NCBI RefSeq assembly: GCF_024643285.1
Contig: NZ_JAMSLW010000005.1
Span: 230,048-294,047, forward strand
Direction: 5' to 3'
DNA length: 64,000 nt
Origin: Parapedobacter lycopersici
GTDB lineage: Bacteria; Bacteroidota; Bacteroidia; Sphingobacteriales; Sphingobacteriaceae
The position numbers and the translations under genes were made by a program. Positions within the stretch are counted from its first letter, which is position 1. Each line of letters opens with the position of its first letter. A model generated the notes under the pieces. It ran no database searches, had not been told where the DNA came from, and saw only the letters and a program-made list of their open reading frames with translations. Positions 18,341 through 26,424 of the stretch are shown piece by piece.

Positions 18341-19405
18341 GTGGCTCATTCAACAGCAAAAATCGACATCCGCAAACTCTCGCTGGAACAGCTCCGCGGG
18401 CACCTGACCGACATGGGCGAACAGGCGTTCCGTGCTAAACAGGTTTACGAATGGCTCTGGCAGAAAGCCTGTACCGATTTTGACCAAATGAGCAACCTCA
18501 GCAAACCGCTCCGTGAAAAACTCAATACGCACTTTGTCATCAACGCAGCCACGGTGCTGCGCGCACAGCGTAGCGCGGACAGCACGATCAAGAGCAGTTT
18601 CGTGCTGGCCGACGGAAACATTGTCGAGGGGGTGCTGATTCCGGCTCCCGACCGCATGACTGCCTGCGTCAGTTCGCAGGTGGGCTGCAGTCTTACCTGC
18701 AAATTTTGTGCAACCGGCTATATGGACCGTAAACGCAACCTGAATGCCGACGAGATTTACGATCAGGTAGTGCTCATCACCGGACAGGCACAGGAGAACT
18801 ACCGGCAGCCGCTGACCAACATTGTGTACATGGGTATGGGAGAGCCCTTGCTCAATTATGCCAACACGCTGGCATCCATTGAGCGGATCACCGCTCCCGA
18901 CGGACTTAACATGGCCGCAAAGCGGATCACGGTTTCAACAGCCGGTATTGCCAAAATGATCAAAAAGCTGGGTGACGACGGTGTAAAATTTAACCTGGCC
19001 CTGTCCCTGCATGCCGCCAATGACCAAAAGCGGAATGAAATCATGCCCATCAATACGCAAAATTCACTCGCCGCATTGGCTGAGGCGCTGAAATATTTTT
19101 ACGCAAAAACAAAGAATCCGGTAACCTACGAATACATTGTATTCAATGGGTTCAATGATGAGCTAAGCGATGCCCGGGAGCTGGCGGCTTTCTGCAAGCA
19201 CGTGCCCTGCAAGGTGAATATTATTGAATATAATCCCATTGCATTCGCTGATTTTGAAAATGCCGCGGTGGACAAGATCGATCAGTTTGCGGCGTTCCTC
19301 CGGCAAAAAGGCATCATCACCAATATCCGCAGAAGTCGCGGAAAGGACATCGATGCAGCCTGCGGGCAGCTGGCCATTAAAGAATCCGCCGCACCCAGCG
19401 CTTGA
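18341..19405 (+). CDS. rlmN: 23S rRNA (adenine(2503)-C(2))-methyltransferase / tRNA A37 methylase
   Basis: RlmN is a radical-SAM enzyme that methylates C2 of A2503 in 23S rRNA and of A37 in some tRNAs. The 354-residue protein has the 4Fe-4S motif C116-x3-C120-x2-C123 (GCSLTCKFCATGY), GMGEPLLNY, and a C-terminal AACGQLA with the second active-site cysteine near 341. GTG at 18341 is the only start giving a full N-terminal domain (IDIRKLSLEQLRGH). It is divergent from the amidohydrolase gene and 48 bp ahead of comF. Confidence 0.96.
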   Translation: MAHSTAKIDIRKLSLEQLRGHLTDMGEQAFRAKQVYEWLWQKACTDFDQMSNLSKPLREKLNTHFVINAATVLRAQRSADSTIKSSFVLADGNIVEGVLIPAPDRMTACVSSQVGCSLTCKFCATGYMDRKRNLNADEIYDQVVLITGQAQENYRQPLTNIVYMGMGEPLLNYANTLASIERITAPDGLNMAAKRITVSTAGIAKMIKKLGDDGVKFNLALSLHAANDQKRNEIMPINTQNSLAALAEALKYFYAKTKNPVTYEYIVFNGFNDELSDARELAAFCKHVPCKVNIIEYNPIAFADFENAAVDKIDQFAAFLRQKGIITNIRRSRGKDIDAACGQLAIKESAAPSA

Positions 19406-19453
19406 GTTTTCTTCCCCGATTGCTTACCTTTATCGGTATCAACCCGGTAACCG

Positions 19454-20149
19454 ATGCTGATCAAACCGCACCTGCGTGATTTCGTATCCCTCTTTTTTCC
19501 TCCTGCCTGCGCCGGATGCGGAGCTGTCCTTGGTAAAGGAGAGCCGGTGATCTGCGTCGCATGCGCGTATCACCTTCCCTACACCCATTTCCATAAAGAC
19601 CCCGCCAACCGCGGTGCGAGGCAGCTTTGGGGGCGGGTGCCTCTCGAGGGCGTAACGGCATACCTGTATTTTTATGAACCCTCGCGTGTACAAAACATCG
19701 TACACCTGCTCAAATACCGGAACCGGCCGGATATCGGCGTGGCCATGGGCAGGAAATACGGCGAAGTGCTCTGCGGTACCGCGCCCTACAGCAAAGCAGA
19801 CTGCATCATCCCCGTTCCGCTACACCCCCGCAAGCTGCGCCGCCGGGGCTACAACCAGAGCGCAAGCTTCGGCCAGGGCCTTTCGGTAACCATGCAAAAG
19901 CCACTGATCGAAAATGGGCTGAGGCAGTGCCGACCCACAAAGAGCCAGACCAGGAAGGGGCGTTACCAACGATTTGAAAACAGTAGAAAAGTGTTCGAGG
20001 TGACCGATCCGGAGCTGTTGTCCGGCAAGCACATCCTGCTGGTGGATGATGTACTGACCACCGGAGCTACGGTAGAGGCCTGTGCCGCGGCACTGCTGGC
20101 AGACCCCACGGTCCGCGTAAGCGTAGTGACACTGGCCCATGCCCTATAG
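19454..20149 (+). CDS. comF: ComF family phosphoribosyltransferase-like protein
   Basis: A 231-residue ComF/GntX protein. The N-terminus has a four-cysteine zinc finger (Cys19, 22, 34, 37), followed by a type I phosphoribosyltransferase fold with IIPVPLHPRKLRRRGYNQS and the PRPP loop HILLVDDVLTTGAT. ComF is needed for DNA uptake in some naturally competent bacteria, where it is thought to help pull single-stranded DNA inward. No other competence gene is adjacent, so its role here is unproven. It ends 16 bp before the convergent small lipoprotein gene. Confidence 0.93.
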   Translation: MLIKPHLRDFVSLFFPPACAGCGAVLGKGEPVICVACAYHLPYTHFHKDPANRGARQLWGRVPLEGVTAYLYFYEPSRVQNIVHLLKYRNRPDIGVAMGRKYGEVLCGTAPYSKADCIIPVPLHPRKLRRRGYNQSASFGQGLSVTMQKPLIENGLRQCRPTKSQTRKGRYQRFENSRKVFEVTDPELLSGKHILLVDDVLTTGATVEACAAALLADPTVRVSVVTLAHAL

Positions 20150-20165
20150 CTGGCCGGCAGCGGTC

Positions 20166-20297
20166 TCAGTTTGGTGAGATAGCTTCATGGCGGTGCACCG
20201 TCGGGCACTTGCAGCCTTTTCGGAACACGCTGCAGGCTGAGAAAGACAGCAGCAACAGCAGGCAGGCGACGAAGCAAATCGGACGTTTATTCTTCAT
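20166..20297 (-). CDS. small lipoprotein, 43 residues
   Basis: A short gene with start ATG at 20295-20297. The product has a positively charged N-terminus (KNKRP), a hydrophobic stretch and a lipobox LSFSAC (Cys22). Only 21 residues follow the cysteine, with two further cysteines in FRKGCKCP. Similar tiny lipoproteins with a Cys-Pro motif occur in Bacteroidota, but no function is known. Its start overlaps the end of the vanZ-like gene by 11 nt, so the two are probably translated together. Confidence 0.65.
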   Translation of the reverse strand: MKNKRPICFVACLLLLLSFSACSVFRKGCKCPTVHRHEAISPN

Positions 20298-20664
20298 AAC
20301 GATAGGTATTGTGCAGTAACAGGTAGGCAAAAACGCCCATACCCGTACCCACGACATCGGCAAAAAGATCCCAGGCCTCTGCAGACCGGTACGTAAAAAT
20401 CTGCCACTGCAGGTATTCGATGAGCAGGGCAAATAATACAGAAAACAGGACGACGTTAATGGATATCCGCAGGGAGGGCCGCGATGTGCCCCGTTTGCGG
20501 ATTTCTCCATAATAAAGCAATACGGCGAGCACGAAAAAAAAGCCCGTGTGAACCAGCTTGTCGATCCCCGGAAATTTGGGGACATCGGCAGTGGTTTCCG
20601 AGGGCAGGCTGCACAGCACCAATATGATTACCGACCAAAGTAATGACCAAATGTAATGTTTCAT
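20287..20664 (-). CDS. VanZ family membrane protein
   Basis: A 125-residue protein of four membrane helices with the VanZ-family features FPGIDKLVHTGFFFVLAVLL and IEYLQWQIFTYRSAEAWDLFADVVGT. VanZ itself gives low-level teicoplanin resistance, but most members have unknown roles; resistance should not be assumed. It starts 36 bp after the gcvH stop on the same strand, so it is probably co-transcribed with gcvH. In Bacteroidota the gcvH-vanZ pairing is common, to my knowledge. Confidence 0.9.
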   Translation of the reverse strand: MKHYIWSLLWSVIILVLCSLPSETTADVPKFPGIDKLVHTGFFFVLAVLLYYGEIRKRGTSRPSLRISINVVLFSVLFALLIEYLQWQIFTYRSAEAWDLFADVVGTGMGVFAYLLLHNTYRYEE

Positions 20665-20700
20665 CCGCGCTATGGAGCGATTATAATGCCAAAGATCGCC

Positions 20701-21081
20701 CTAAGCGGAAACCTGCGCCGCATAAGCATCGGCGGAAAGCAATCCCGCGGCGTCGGCCGGATTATTCATTTTTATACGCACCAGCCAGCCTTCTCCATAC
20801 GGGTCCTGATTGACGAGTTCGGGGGAGCCGTCTATTTTGTCGTTAATGGCCAACACCGTGGCGGATACGGGCATAAATAAATCAGAGACCGTTTTGACTG
20901 CCTCCACCGTGCCAAAAACCTCATCACGGGCTACTTCCTCACCGACAGACGGGATGTCGAGAAAAACGATATCACCCAGTTCGCGCTGCGCGAAATCCGT
21001 AATGCCTACCACGGCCTCGTCGCCTTCAACGCGTAGCCATTCGTGGTCTTTCGTGTACTTTAAGTCAGTAGGAAAATTCAT
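20701..21081 (-). CDS. gcvH: glycine cleavage system H protein
   Basis: GcvH is the lipoyl carrier that shuttles the aminomethyl group between the P, T and L proteins of glycine cleavage. The 126-residue length is normal. The lipoylated lysine is Lys63 in [12 protein letters not shown], flanked by the usual [18 protein letters not shown] and [16 protein letters not shown] good promoter lies 62-92 nt upstream. gcvP and gcvT are not in the window. Confidence 0.96.
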   Translation of the reverse strand: MNFPTDLKYTKDHEWLRVEGDEAVVGITDFAQRELGDIVFLDIPSVGEEVARDEVFGTVEAVKTVSDLFMPVSATVLAINDKIDGSPELVNQDPYGEGWLVRIKMNNPADAAGLLSADAYAAQVSA

Positions 21082-21142
21082 AGCCTGTGCTTTACATATG
21101 TTTGCGCTGCAAACGATTAAAAAAGGAACTTAAAACCCGGTC

Positions 21143-21173
21143 CAAACTTAGATAAAGTTGCCCTGATATGCAA
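21143..21173 (-). promoter_or_regulatory. promoter of gcvH
   Basis: On the minus strand TAAGTTTG (21143-21150) is a perfect TAnnTTTG -7 element and a TTG (21171-21173) lies exactly 20 nt upstream as the -33 element. The predicted leader is about 55-60 nt. It is arranged divergently and partly back to back with the anmK promoter. Confidence 0.65.
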
Positions 21174-21187
21174 GACGTATCTGCCTA

Positions 21188-21219
21188 TTTGTAACTTCCT
21201 TCCATTACCCTTATCTTTA
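21188..21219 (+). promoter_or_regulatory. promoter of anmK
   Basis: TTTG at 21188-21191, a 20-nt spacer and TATCTTTA at 21212-21219 (7 of 8 to TAnnTTTG) fit the Bacteroidota promoter consensus. The ATG of anmK begins at 21224, so the leader would be very short or absent. Confidence 0.55.
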
Positions 21220-21223
21220 AATC

Positions 21224-22423
21224 ATGAATCCCTATGTTGAAAAACTGTACGGCATGGCCACACAGGCAGAGCGCGTCATCGTGGGCCTGATGTCGGGTAC
21301 GTCACTCGATGGGCTGGACATTGCGCTTTGCCGGATTACGGGTAGCGGCCGCCGTACGGCGCTTCAGCTCGAACACAGCTGTACCAAACCCTACGCCTCC
21401 GATTTCCGTCGCCAGATACAGGATATCTTTGCCAAACGGACCATTGACCAGCAGCAACTGTGCGGCCTCCACGCCCTAATCGGACGTACCCATGGCGCAT
21501 TGGTAAATGAGGCGCTCCTCGGGTGGGGGGTATCCCCCGAGCAGGTCGATCTTATCGCCAGCCACGGACAAACGGTATTCCACGCACCACGCTGGCTTAC
21601 CGGCGACCGGCGTTTTCCTGACAGCACACTGCAGATCGGGGATGGCGACCATATTGCGGTGGCCACCGGAATCATTACCATTTCTGATTTTCGGCAAAAA
21701 CACGTGGCCGGGGGCGGAGAAGGGGCGCCGCTGGCAGTATATGGGGATTCCCTGTTGTTTTCGCATGAAACCGAGACCCGGCTCCTCCTGAATATCGGCG
21801 GAATTGCCAACTTTACCTTCCTGCCGGCGTCAACTGCAGGGGGAACCGGTTTCGCCACCGATGTCGGACCCGGTAACACGTTAATGAATCAGTACATGCA
21901 GCGGCACCTGGGTGCGGAGATGGACCGCGATGCACGCGTTGCGTCATCCGGTACGGTAAATCAAAACCTACTGCGGGCCCTGCTGGAGCACCCTTTCTTT
22001 GGCCTCCCTTTTCCCAAAACCACCGGGCCCGAACTGTTTAACCTGGAATACCTGCACCGGGCGCAGCAGGATTCGGGTACGGCCGGCATGGAAAACAGTG
22101 ATGTAATGGCGACGTTGTGTGCTTTTTCCGCCGCGGCAATTACTGCGGCCATACAACAGGTACTGAATGGTAATGATCCCAAGGCTCGGGTATATGTGAG
22201 TGGGGGAGGTCTGCATAACCCCCTGTTGATGCGATTGATCCGCGATGGTCTTCCGGCGACACCGATCACCGCCTTTGACGCGCTCGGACTGCTGCCCGAT
22301 GCCAAGGAAGCCGCACTCTTTGCGCTGCTCGCCAATGAAACGGTTACCGGTAGCGCCGCGGAGGCCTATCCCATATTGGGCGCCCCCACGGTTTACATGG
22401 GCAAAATCAGCTTCCCGGGATAA
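21224..22423 (+). CDS. anmK: anhydro-N-acetylmuramic acid kinase
   Basis: AnmK opens the 1,6-anhydro ring of anhydro-MurNAc and phosphorylates it, giving MurNAc-6-phosphate, the substrate of MurQ. The 399-residue protein has the family start GLMSGTSLDGLDIAL (21-35), LIASHGQTVFH, LLNIGGIANFTFLP and FATDVGPGNTLMNQ. A later ATG (GMATQAE, residue 11) is possible, as many homologues begin near there. It is 11.9 kb from the murQ-namZ locus and supplies a second way into the same pathway. Confidence 0.95.
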   Translation: MNPYVEKLYGMATQAERVIVGLMSGTSLDGLDIALCRITGSGRRTALQLEHSCTKPYASDFRRQIQDIFAKRTIDQQQLCGLHALIGRTHGALVNEALLGWGVSPEQVDLIASHGQTVFHAPRWLTGDRRFPDSTLQIGDGDHIAVATGIITISDFRQKHVAGGGEGAPLAVYGDSLLFSHETETRLLLNIGGIANFTFLPASTAGGTGFATDVGPGNTLMNQYMQRHLGAEMDRDARVASSGTVNQNLLRALLEHPFFGLPFPKTTGPELFNLEYLHRAQQDSGTAGMENSDVMATLCAFSAAAITAAIQQVLNGNDPKARVYVSGGGLHNPLLMRLIRDGLPATPITAFDALGLLPDAKEAALFALLANETVTGSAAEAYPILGAPTVYMGKISFPG

Positions 22424-22433
22424 TGCGCTTTAG

Positions 22434-23111
22434 TTAATCCGCATCACCCAACGCTTCGTGCAAAAACAATTTGAACTGATACATCCGCCGGAAGGCCGCA
22501 AGTACCGCTTTAAGTCCTCCCGGACCCGACAATACCGCGTCGGTCAGGGGTTCGGACGCGGTGAAACTCTTTAACTTAAGCAGGTCGATGTAGGGGTTGT
22601 CTTCATTGTACCCCACAGGCGGCCGTTTCAGCATTTCATCGCGGTCGAGCCGGCAATGGCCCCGGAATGCGGGTCCATCCAGTATTTCCACCAGCTGTGC
22701 GCCGTTGTAATCAATTTCCTGGCGGATGGCCGCCAGGTGGTCTTTCTCCGGCCGCCAATATCCCCCTGCCGCAAAACTGTTTCCCGGCTGGATATGGAGG
22801 TAATATTCCGGGCCGTTCAGTTTGCGCCCGGCGGTGGATATCCCTGCCCCGAGCCAGTTTTTGTATGGGTCTTTATTTTTGCTGAACCGGGTGTCGCGGT
22901 AAATACGAAATACACATTTGGATACCGGAATATCCCCGGTAATGTACCGGTCAGTTTCCGCCAGCCCCGTTATCACTGCCTGTGTAAAGTTCTTCATGTT
23001 CAGCCAGGCACGCTCATAGGCTTCACGGTTGGCCTGGAACCATTCCCGGTTATTGTGCATGCTGATGTCGGATAGGAACCCAAACGTGTCCGGATGTATA
23101 GCAGTTTCCAT
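22434..23111 (-). CDS. DUF2461 domain protein
   Basis: A 225-residue cytoplasmic protein covering the whole DUF2461 (TIGR02453) family. Diagnostic stretches are LSDISMHNNREWFQANREAYERA near the N-terminus, the FRIYRDTRFSKNKDPYKNW motif and the YYLHIQPGNSFAAGGYW strand. No function is established for the family. It is convergent with anmK (10 bp between stops) and shares the minus strand with the cdsA group, whose stop lies 29 bp upstream of its start. Confidence 0.9.
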   Translation of the reverse strand: METAIHPDTFGFLSDISMHNNREWFQANREAYERAWLNMKNFTQAVITGLAETDRYITGDIPVSKCVFRIYRDTRFSKNKDPYKNWLGAGISTAGRKLNGPEYYLHIQPGNSFAAGGYWRPEKDHLAAIRQEIDYNGAQLVEILDGPAFRGHCRLDRDEMLKRPPVGYNEDNPYIDLLKLKSFTASEPLTDAVLSGPGGLKAVLAAFRRMYQFKLFLHEALGDAD

Positions 23112-23140
23112 GAGGTATCGTGGTTTGTGAGCAAAAAAGA

Positions 23141-23941
23141 TCAGAGTATCAATTTAAGGAATACGAAAACAACAGGTGCGGCCAGTAGCAGCCCGTCAAA
23201 CCGGTCGAGCAGCCCGCCGTGCCCCGGCAGAATCGCCCCCGAGTCCTTTATTTTCTGGCTGCGCTTGAACAGCGATTCCACCAAGTCGCCAAACGTGCCG
23301 AAGAAGGCGATGATGAGCGCCACAACGGCCCATTGCCAACCGTTCAGCACCATAAAATAGCGACTGATGATCCAGGCGATAAGCAGCGCCAGCAGTATGC
23401 CCCCGGCCAGTCCTTCCCATGTTTTTTTAGGCGAAACCCGTTCAAACAGTTTATGTCGGCCGGTATACTTGCCCACCAGGTAAGCCCCGGTATCGTTTCC
23501 CCACAGGATCAGCATAAAACCAAGCGGCAGCTGTTCCGTGTATGATCCCGTGACAAAGGCGAGGGTAAAGAAAAATGCAAACGGCAATACCACATAAATA
23601 AATCCCAGGAAAGTGTAGGCAACTCCCGTAAACGGTTTTAGCTGTTTCCGATACAGTTCGGCAATAAACACCAGCACAACGCAGGGTATGCAGAGCAGGG
23701 CATATCGCTGCGGAAGACCAAACAGGTAATGCGCAGCATAAAGGCCAAAGGCGAACAGTCCCAGCAACGAGCCCATGATACGGTTGGGTCGTGCGTCGCT
23801 CCCTCTAAGCAACCGGTAAAACTCATTAAGGCACCAGATGCTTAATACGATAAAAAACAATCCGAATGTATATTTCCCCAGCAGCAGCGATGCCAGCAGA
23901 ACAATCACGAAGAACAGGGCGGTGATGGCGCGGACTCTCAT
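23141..23941 (-). CDS. cdsA: phosphatidate cytidylyltransferase
   Basis: CdsA makes CDP-diacylglycerol from phosphatidic acid and CTP in the inner membrane, the branch point of phospholipid synthesis. The 266-residue protein has about eight membrane helices and ends with the CDP-DAG synthase signature: SQKIKDSGAILPGHGGLLDR followed by FDG. WGNDTGAYLVGKYTGRHK is also typical. ATG 23941 (RVRAITALFF follows) is chosen, because an upstream in-frame ATG would overlap the DUF2007 gene and add residues unlike homologues. Confidence 0.94.
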   Translation of the reverse strand: MRVRAITALFFVIVLLASLLLGKYTFGLFFIVLSIWCLNEFYRLLRGSDARPNRIMGSLLGLFAFGLYAAHYLFGLPQRYALLCIPCVVLVFIAELYRKQLKPFTGVAYTFLGFIYVVLPFAFFFTLAFVTGSYTEQLPLGFMLILWGNDTGAYLVGKYTGRHKLFERVSPKKTWEGLAGGILLALLIAWIISRYFMVLNGWQWAVVALIIAFFGTFGDLVESLFKRSQKIKDSGAILPGHGGLLDRFDGLLLAAPVVFVFLKLIL

Positions 23942-23951
23942 GGCGTTGATG

Positions 23952-24164
23952 TTATCCGTCCAGGCCGTTTTGCCCGGCAATAAGCTCCCCCGCGGTTGCC
24001 GACACCGATTCATGCACGTAAAGCTCGATCTGTCCGAACCGGTAAGACGAGTCCTGTTTATTCAATACCACCGCTGTGATCCCATTGGTCTCAAGCAGCT
24101 GCCTGATCATTTCCGCCTCAATGGGGCTGGCGGTTGTAATTAATTTAATCCAGTCTTTTTCCAT
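23952..24164 (-). CDS. DUF2007 family protein (putative signal transducing protein)
   Basis: A 70-residue protein of the DUF2007 family: IKLITTASPIEAEMIRQLLE followed by a short beta-strand region (GITAVVLNKQDSSYRFGQIELYV). The fold resembles small ACT/GlnB-like regulatory domains, but no role is proven. It lies 11 bp after the CPBP protease gene and 10 bp before cdsA, so all three form one operon. Confidence 0.85.
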   Translation of the reverse strand: MEKDWIKLITTASPIEAEMIRQLLETNGITAVVLNKQDSSYRFGQIELYVHESVSATAGELIAGQNGLDG

Positions 24165-24175
24165 GTTCCTGCAAT

Positions 24176-25129
24176 TCAGGTAAGCTGCCGGTATCGTTTT
24201 ACACGTCTCTTTTCCGATGCAGATCGATAATACTGATACAGCAGCACACCTGTCAGCACAAAGCTAACAAAATATAAATACGAAGGAATCTGTTCTCCGA
24301 AGTCCAGGTCATCGAGTGTTTTCCCCTGCCGCTGCAGGTAAAAGGCAGATACCGTTGCCGCTCCGTTATTAAGAAAATGAGCCAGTATCGGGAGCCAGAT
24401 ATTTTTTCCCCACACGAGGAGGTACCCAAACAGCGCCCCCAGCAGCATGCGCGGCAAAAAACCGTAAAATTGCAGGTGGATCGCACTGAAAATAATAGCG
24501 GTAATCCACACGCCGGCATGGGGATTCCGGAACCACCGTGTCACGATGCGCTGCACACATCCCCGGAAGAGGAATTCCTCGCCGATGGCGGGTATAACCG
24601 CAACGACGACCAGGTTAATCAGCAACCCCCAATACGTCGTGTCGGAAAGCAGCAGTGCAGTCAGCCTTTCCAGCTCAGCTTCCTTTGCCTTCATCCAGTT
24701 TTCAATCCCCGAAAGGGCCCCGGGGAGCTGCATGCTTTCGTTGATCTTAATGCTCTGGTCCAATACCGGAGCCGAAAAGAACATAATGGCAACGACCAGA
24801 AACCACAATGTGGGATTTACCGGCGTTGTAAAATCCAGGTACCGGGTTCTCCTTTTTTCCACCAGGGCAAAAAGCAGCGCGGGGATGACGAACATACCGA
24901 CGCTTGATCCGGCCTGAATGATTTTGATAAAGCCCGCGTCGGGATTCTCCCCCTCCAGCAAATGGCCGATGCCCGCGGCACCGCCCCCTGTCGCCGCAAA
25001 GGCAATCCCGACCGACAGCAGTCCGAACACCAGGGCGCCTCCCAGCACCAATGACAGCAGGAGAATGAGCGACACTACCGGATGATTTTCCGGTAGCCGG
25101 GTGTTGGGGGTTGTGTCAAGCGTGTCCAT
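24176..25129 (-). CDS. CPBP family intramembrane metalloprotease
   Basis: A 317-residue membrane protein with about eight hydrophobic segments and the CPBP/Abi glutamic-type protease motifs: GEEFLFRGCVQR (EExxxR), AIIFSAIHLQFYGFLPRMLL (FxxxH) and a final LPILAHFLNNG (HxxxN). Family members resemble Rce1 CAAX proteases; in bacteria some act in bacteriocin self-immunity, most are unassigned. It is the first gene of a three-gene operon with DUF2007 and cdsA, which suggests an envelope or lipid-linked task. Confidence 0.92.
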   Translation of the reverse strand: MDTLDTTPNTRLPENHPVVSLILLLSLVLGGALVFGLLSVGIAFAATGGGAAGIGHLLEGENPDAGFIKIIQAGSSVGMFVIPALLFALVEKRRTRYLDFTTPVNPTLWFLVVAIMFFSAPVLDQSIKINESMQLPGALSGIENWMKAKEAELERLTALLLSDTTYWGLLINLVVVAVIPAIGEEFLFRGCVQRIVTRWFRNPHAGVWITAIIFSAIHLQFYGFLPRMLLGALFGYLLVWGKNIWLPILAHFLNNGAATVSAFYLQRQGKTLDDLDFGEQIPSYLYFVSFVLTGVLLYQYYRSASEKRRVKRYRQLT

Positions 25130-25191
25130 AAATGCCTGTTTTTTCCGGGGATGAAGATACGGATTGCCTATGATACTTCCCAGATTAACCC

Positions 25192-25199
25192 TATCTTTG
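25192..25199 (+). promoter_or_regulatory. -7 promoter element TATCTTTG
   Basis: A perfect TAnnTTTG element 25 nt before the ATG of the PDZ aspartic protease gene. The nearest TTG upstream (25164-25166) gives a spacer of 25, longer than ideal, so the -33 part is weak. Confidence 0.5.
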
Positions 25200-25224
25200 A
25201 ATAAGCTAACCGATAGGCATTTCC

Positions 25225-26424
25225 ATGAGCGCCCTGCTGATTGCTACGCTGTTTTTGCTTACGTACCTGTTTATCGCTCCGCGCGCGCAGGCACAGGAAG
25301 AATACGTCCGGCCGGCATCGGAAACATTGGCCACCGTGCCGTTCTCACTGGCTGCGGAAAGTGTGGTGCTGGTCCGGGGGTTGCTGGTTGGCCGCCCCGA
25401 TACCCTTACCTTCATTTTGGACACCGGCAGCAGCGGCATTTCGCTCGACTCCGCCACCGCCAATCTGCTTGAATTAAAGCCGGAAGTTTCCGACATCAAT
25501 ATCCGCGGTATTGCCGGCATAAGGAAAGCATGGTTTCTGTACAACCAGCGGCTCGAACTTAACGGTTATGTCATCGATAGCCTTAATTTTCATATCAACA
25601 ACTACGAGTTTCTGTCTTACGTATACGGTACCCGGATCGATGGCGTAATCGGCTATTCCTTATTCAGTCGGTACATTGTTAAGATCGACTATGACGTGAA
25701 TGAAATTGAGATTTGCTCACCGGGTACTATCCGGTATCCACGGGGTGGACACTTGCTGCGGCCATTCATCCGCACACTTCCCATTCAGTCGGCCCGGGTA
25801 CGCGATAATCATCCGATTACCACACGGTTTCTTTACGATGTCGGAGCAGGATTGGCCCTGGTGCTTTCCCGGGATTTTGAACAGGACAGTGCAGTCATTC
25901 GCAAATCGCGGAAGCGGTTTCAGATTCAGGCGCATGGTGTTGGAGGAAAACTGGCCATGGAAATGACTATGGTAAAGGAATTCCGGCTGGGGCCGTTTCG
26001 GTTCCGTAACGTGCCGACCATGGTTTTTGACGACGTGTACAACGTAACCTCCTACCCGTATCTGGGCGGACTGATCGGCAACCAGCTTCTCAAGCGGTTT
26101 AATACGATCTTCAATTACGAAAAACGGGAAATTTACCTGAAGCCAAACAGCCTTTACCGCGAACCGTTTGAACGGGCGTACTCCGGATTGGAACTGTTTT
26201 ACATAAACGGAGCGATCGTGGTAGGGTCCATCATTCCAGGCTCACCGGCCGACATCGCCGGCCTGAAAGAGGGGGACGTCGTCATTGCGATAAACAACGA
26301 CGCCAGCCAGAATTTCGTGCAATACAAGAAGACACTTATGGTTGCGCGGAGGCGCGTGTCATTCATTGTCCAGCGGAAAGATGAACTATTGGAAATACAG
26401 GTGAAACTGCTGAGCTTACGCTAG
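25225..26424 (+). CDS. exported retropepsin-like aspartic protease with C-terminal PDZ domain
   Basis: A 399-residue protein with a signal peptide (cleavage near AQAQE, residue 24). Two half-sites of a pepsin-like fold are visible: FILDTGSSG (Asp66) and FLYDVGAGLAL near residue 210, where the usual DTG has become DVG. Residues 325-385 form a PDZ domain (GSIIPGSPADIAGLKEGDVVIAINN). Such proteins are common periplasmic or surface enzymes of Bacteroidota with unknown substrates. The second-site change may lower or alter catalysis. It overlaps the convergent zinc-ribbon gene by 9 nt. Confidence 0.88.
   Translation: MSALLIATLFLLTYLFIAPRAQAQEEYVRPASETLATVPFSLAAESVVLVRGLLVGRPDTLTFILDTGSSGISLDSATANLLELKPEVSDINIRGIAGIRKAWFLYNQRLELNGYVIDSLNFHINNYEFLSYVYGTRIDGVIGYSLFSRYIVKIDYDVNEIEICSPGTIRYPRGGHLLRPFIRTLPIQSARVRDNHPITTRFLYDVGAGLALVLSRDFEQDSAVIRKSRKRFQIQAHGVGGKLAMEMTMVKEFRLGPFRFRNVPTMVFDDVYNVTSYPYLGGLIGNQLLKRFNTIFNYEKREIYLKPNSLYREPFERAYSGLELFYINGAIVVGSIIPGSPADIAGLKEGDVVIAINNDASQNFVQYKKTLMVARRRVSFIVQRKDELLEIQVKLLSLR

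Noticed and set aside
20166..20585. The longer minus-strand frame that includes the small lipoprotein
   Set aside because: Most of it lies antiphase within the vanZ-like gene; only the last 43 codons make a sensible protein.
20287..20664. VanZ homologue as an antibiotic-resistance gene
   Set aside because: Most VanZ-family proteins are not linked to glycopeptide resistance and no van genes are present.
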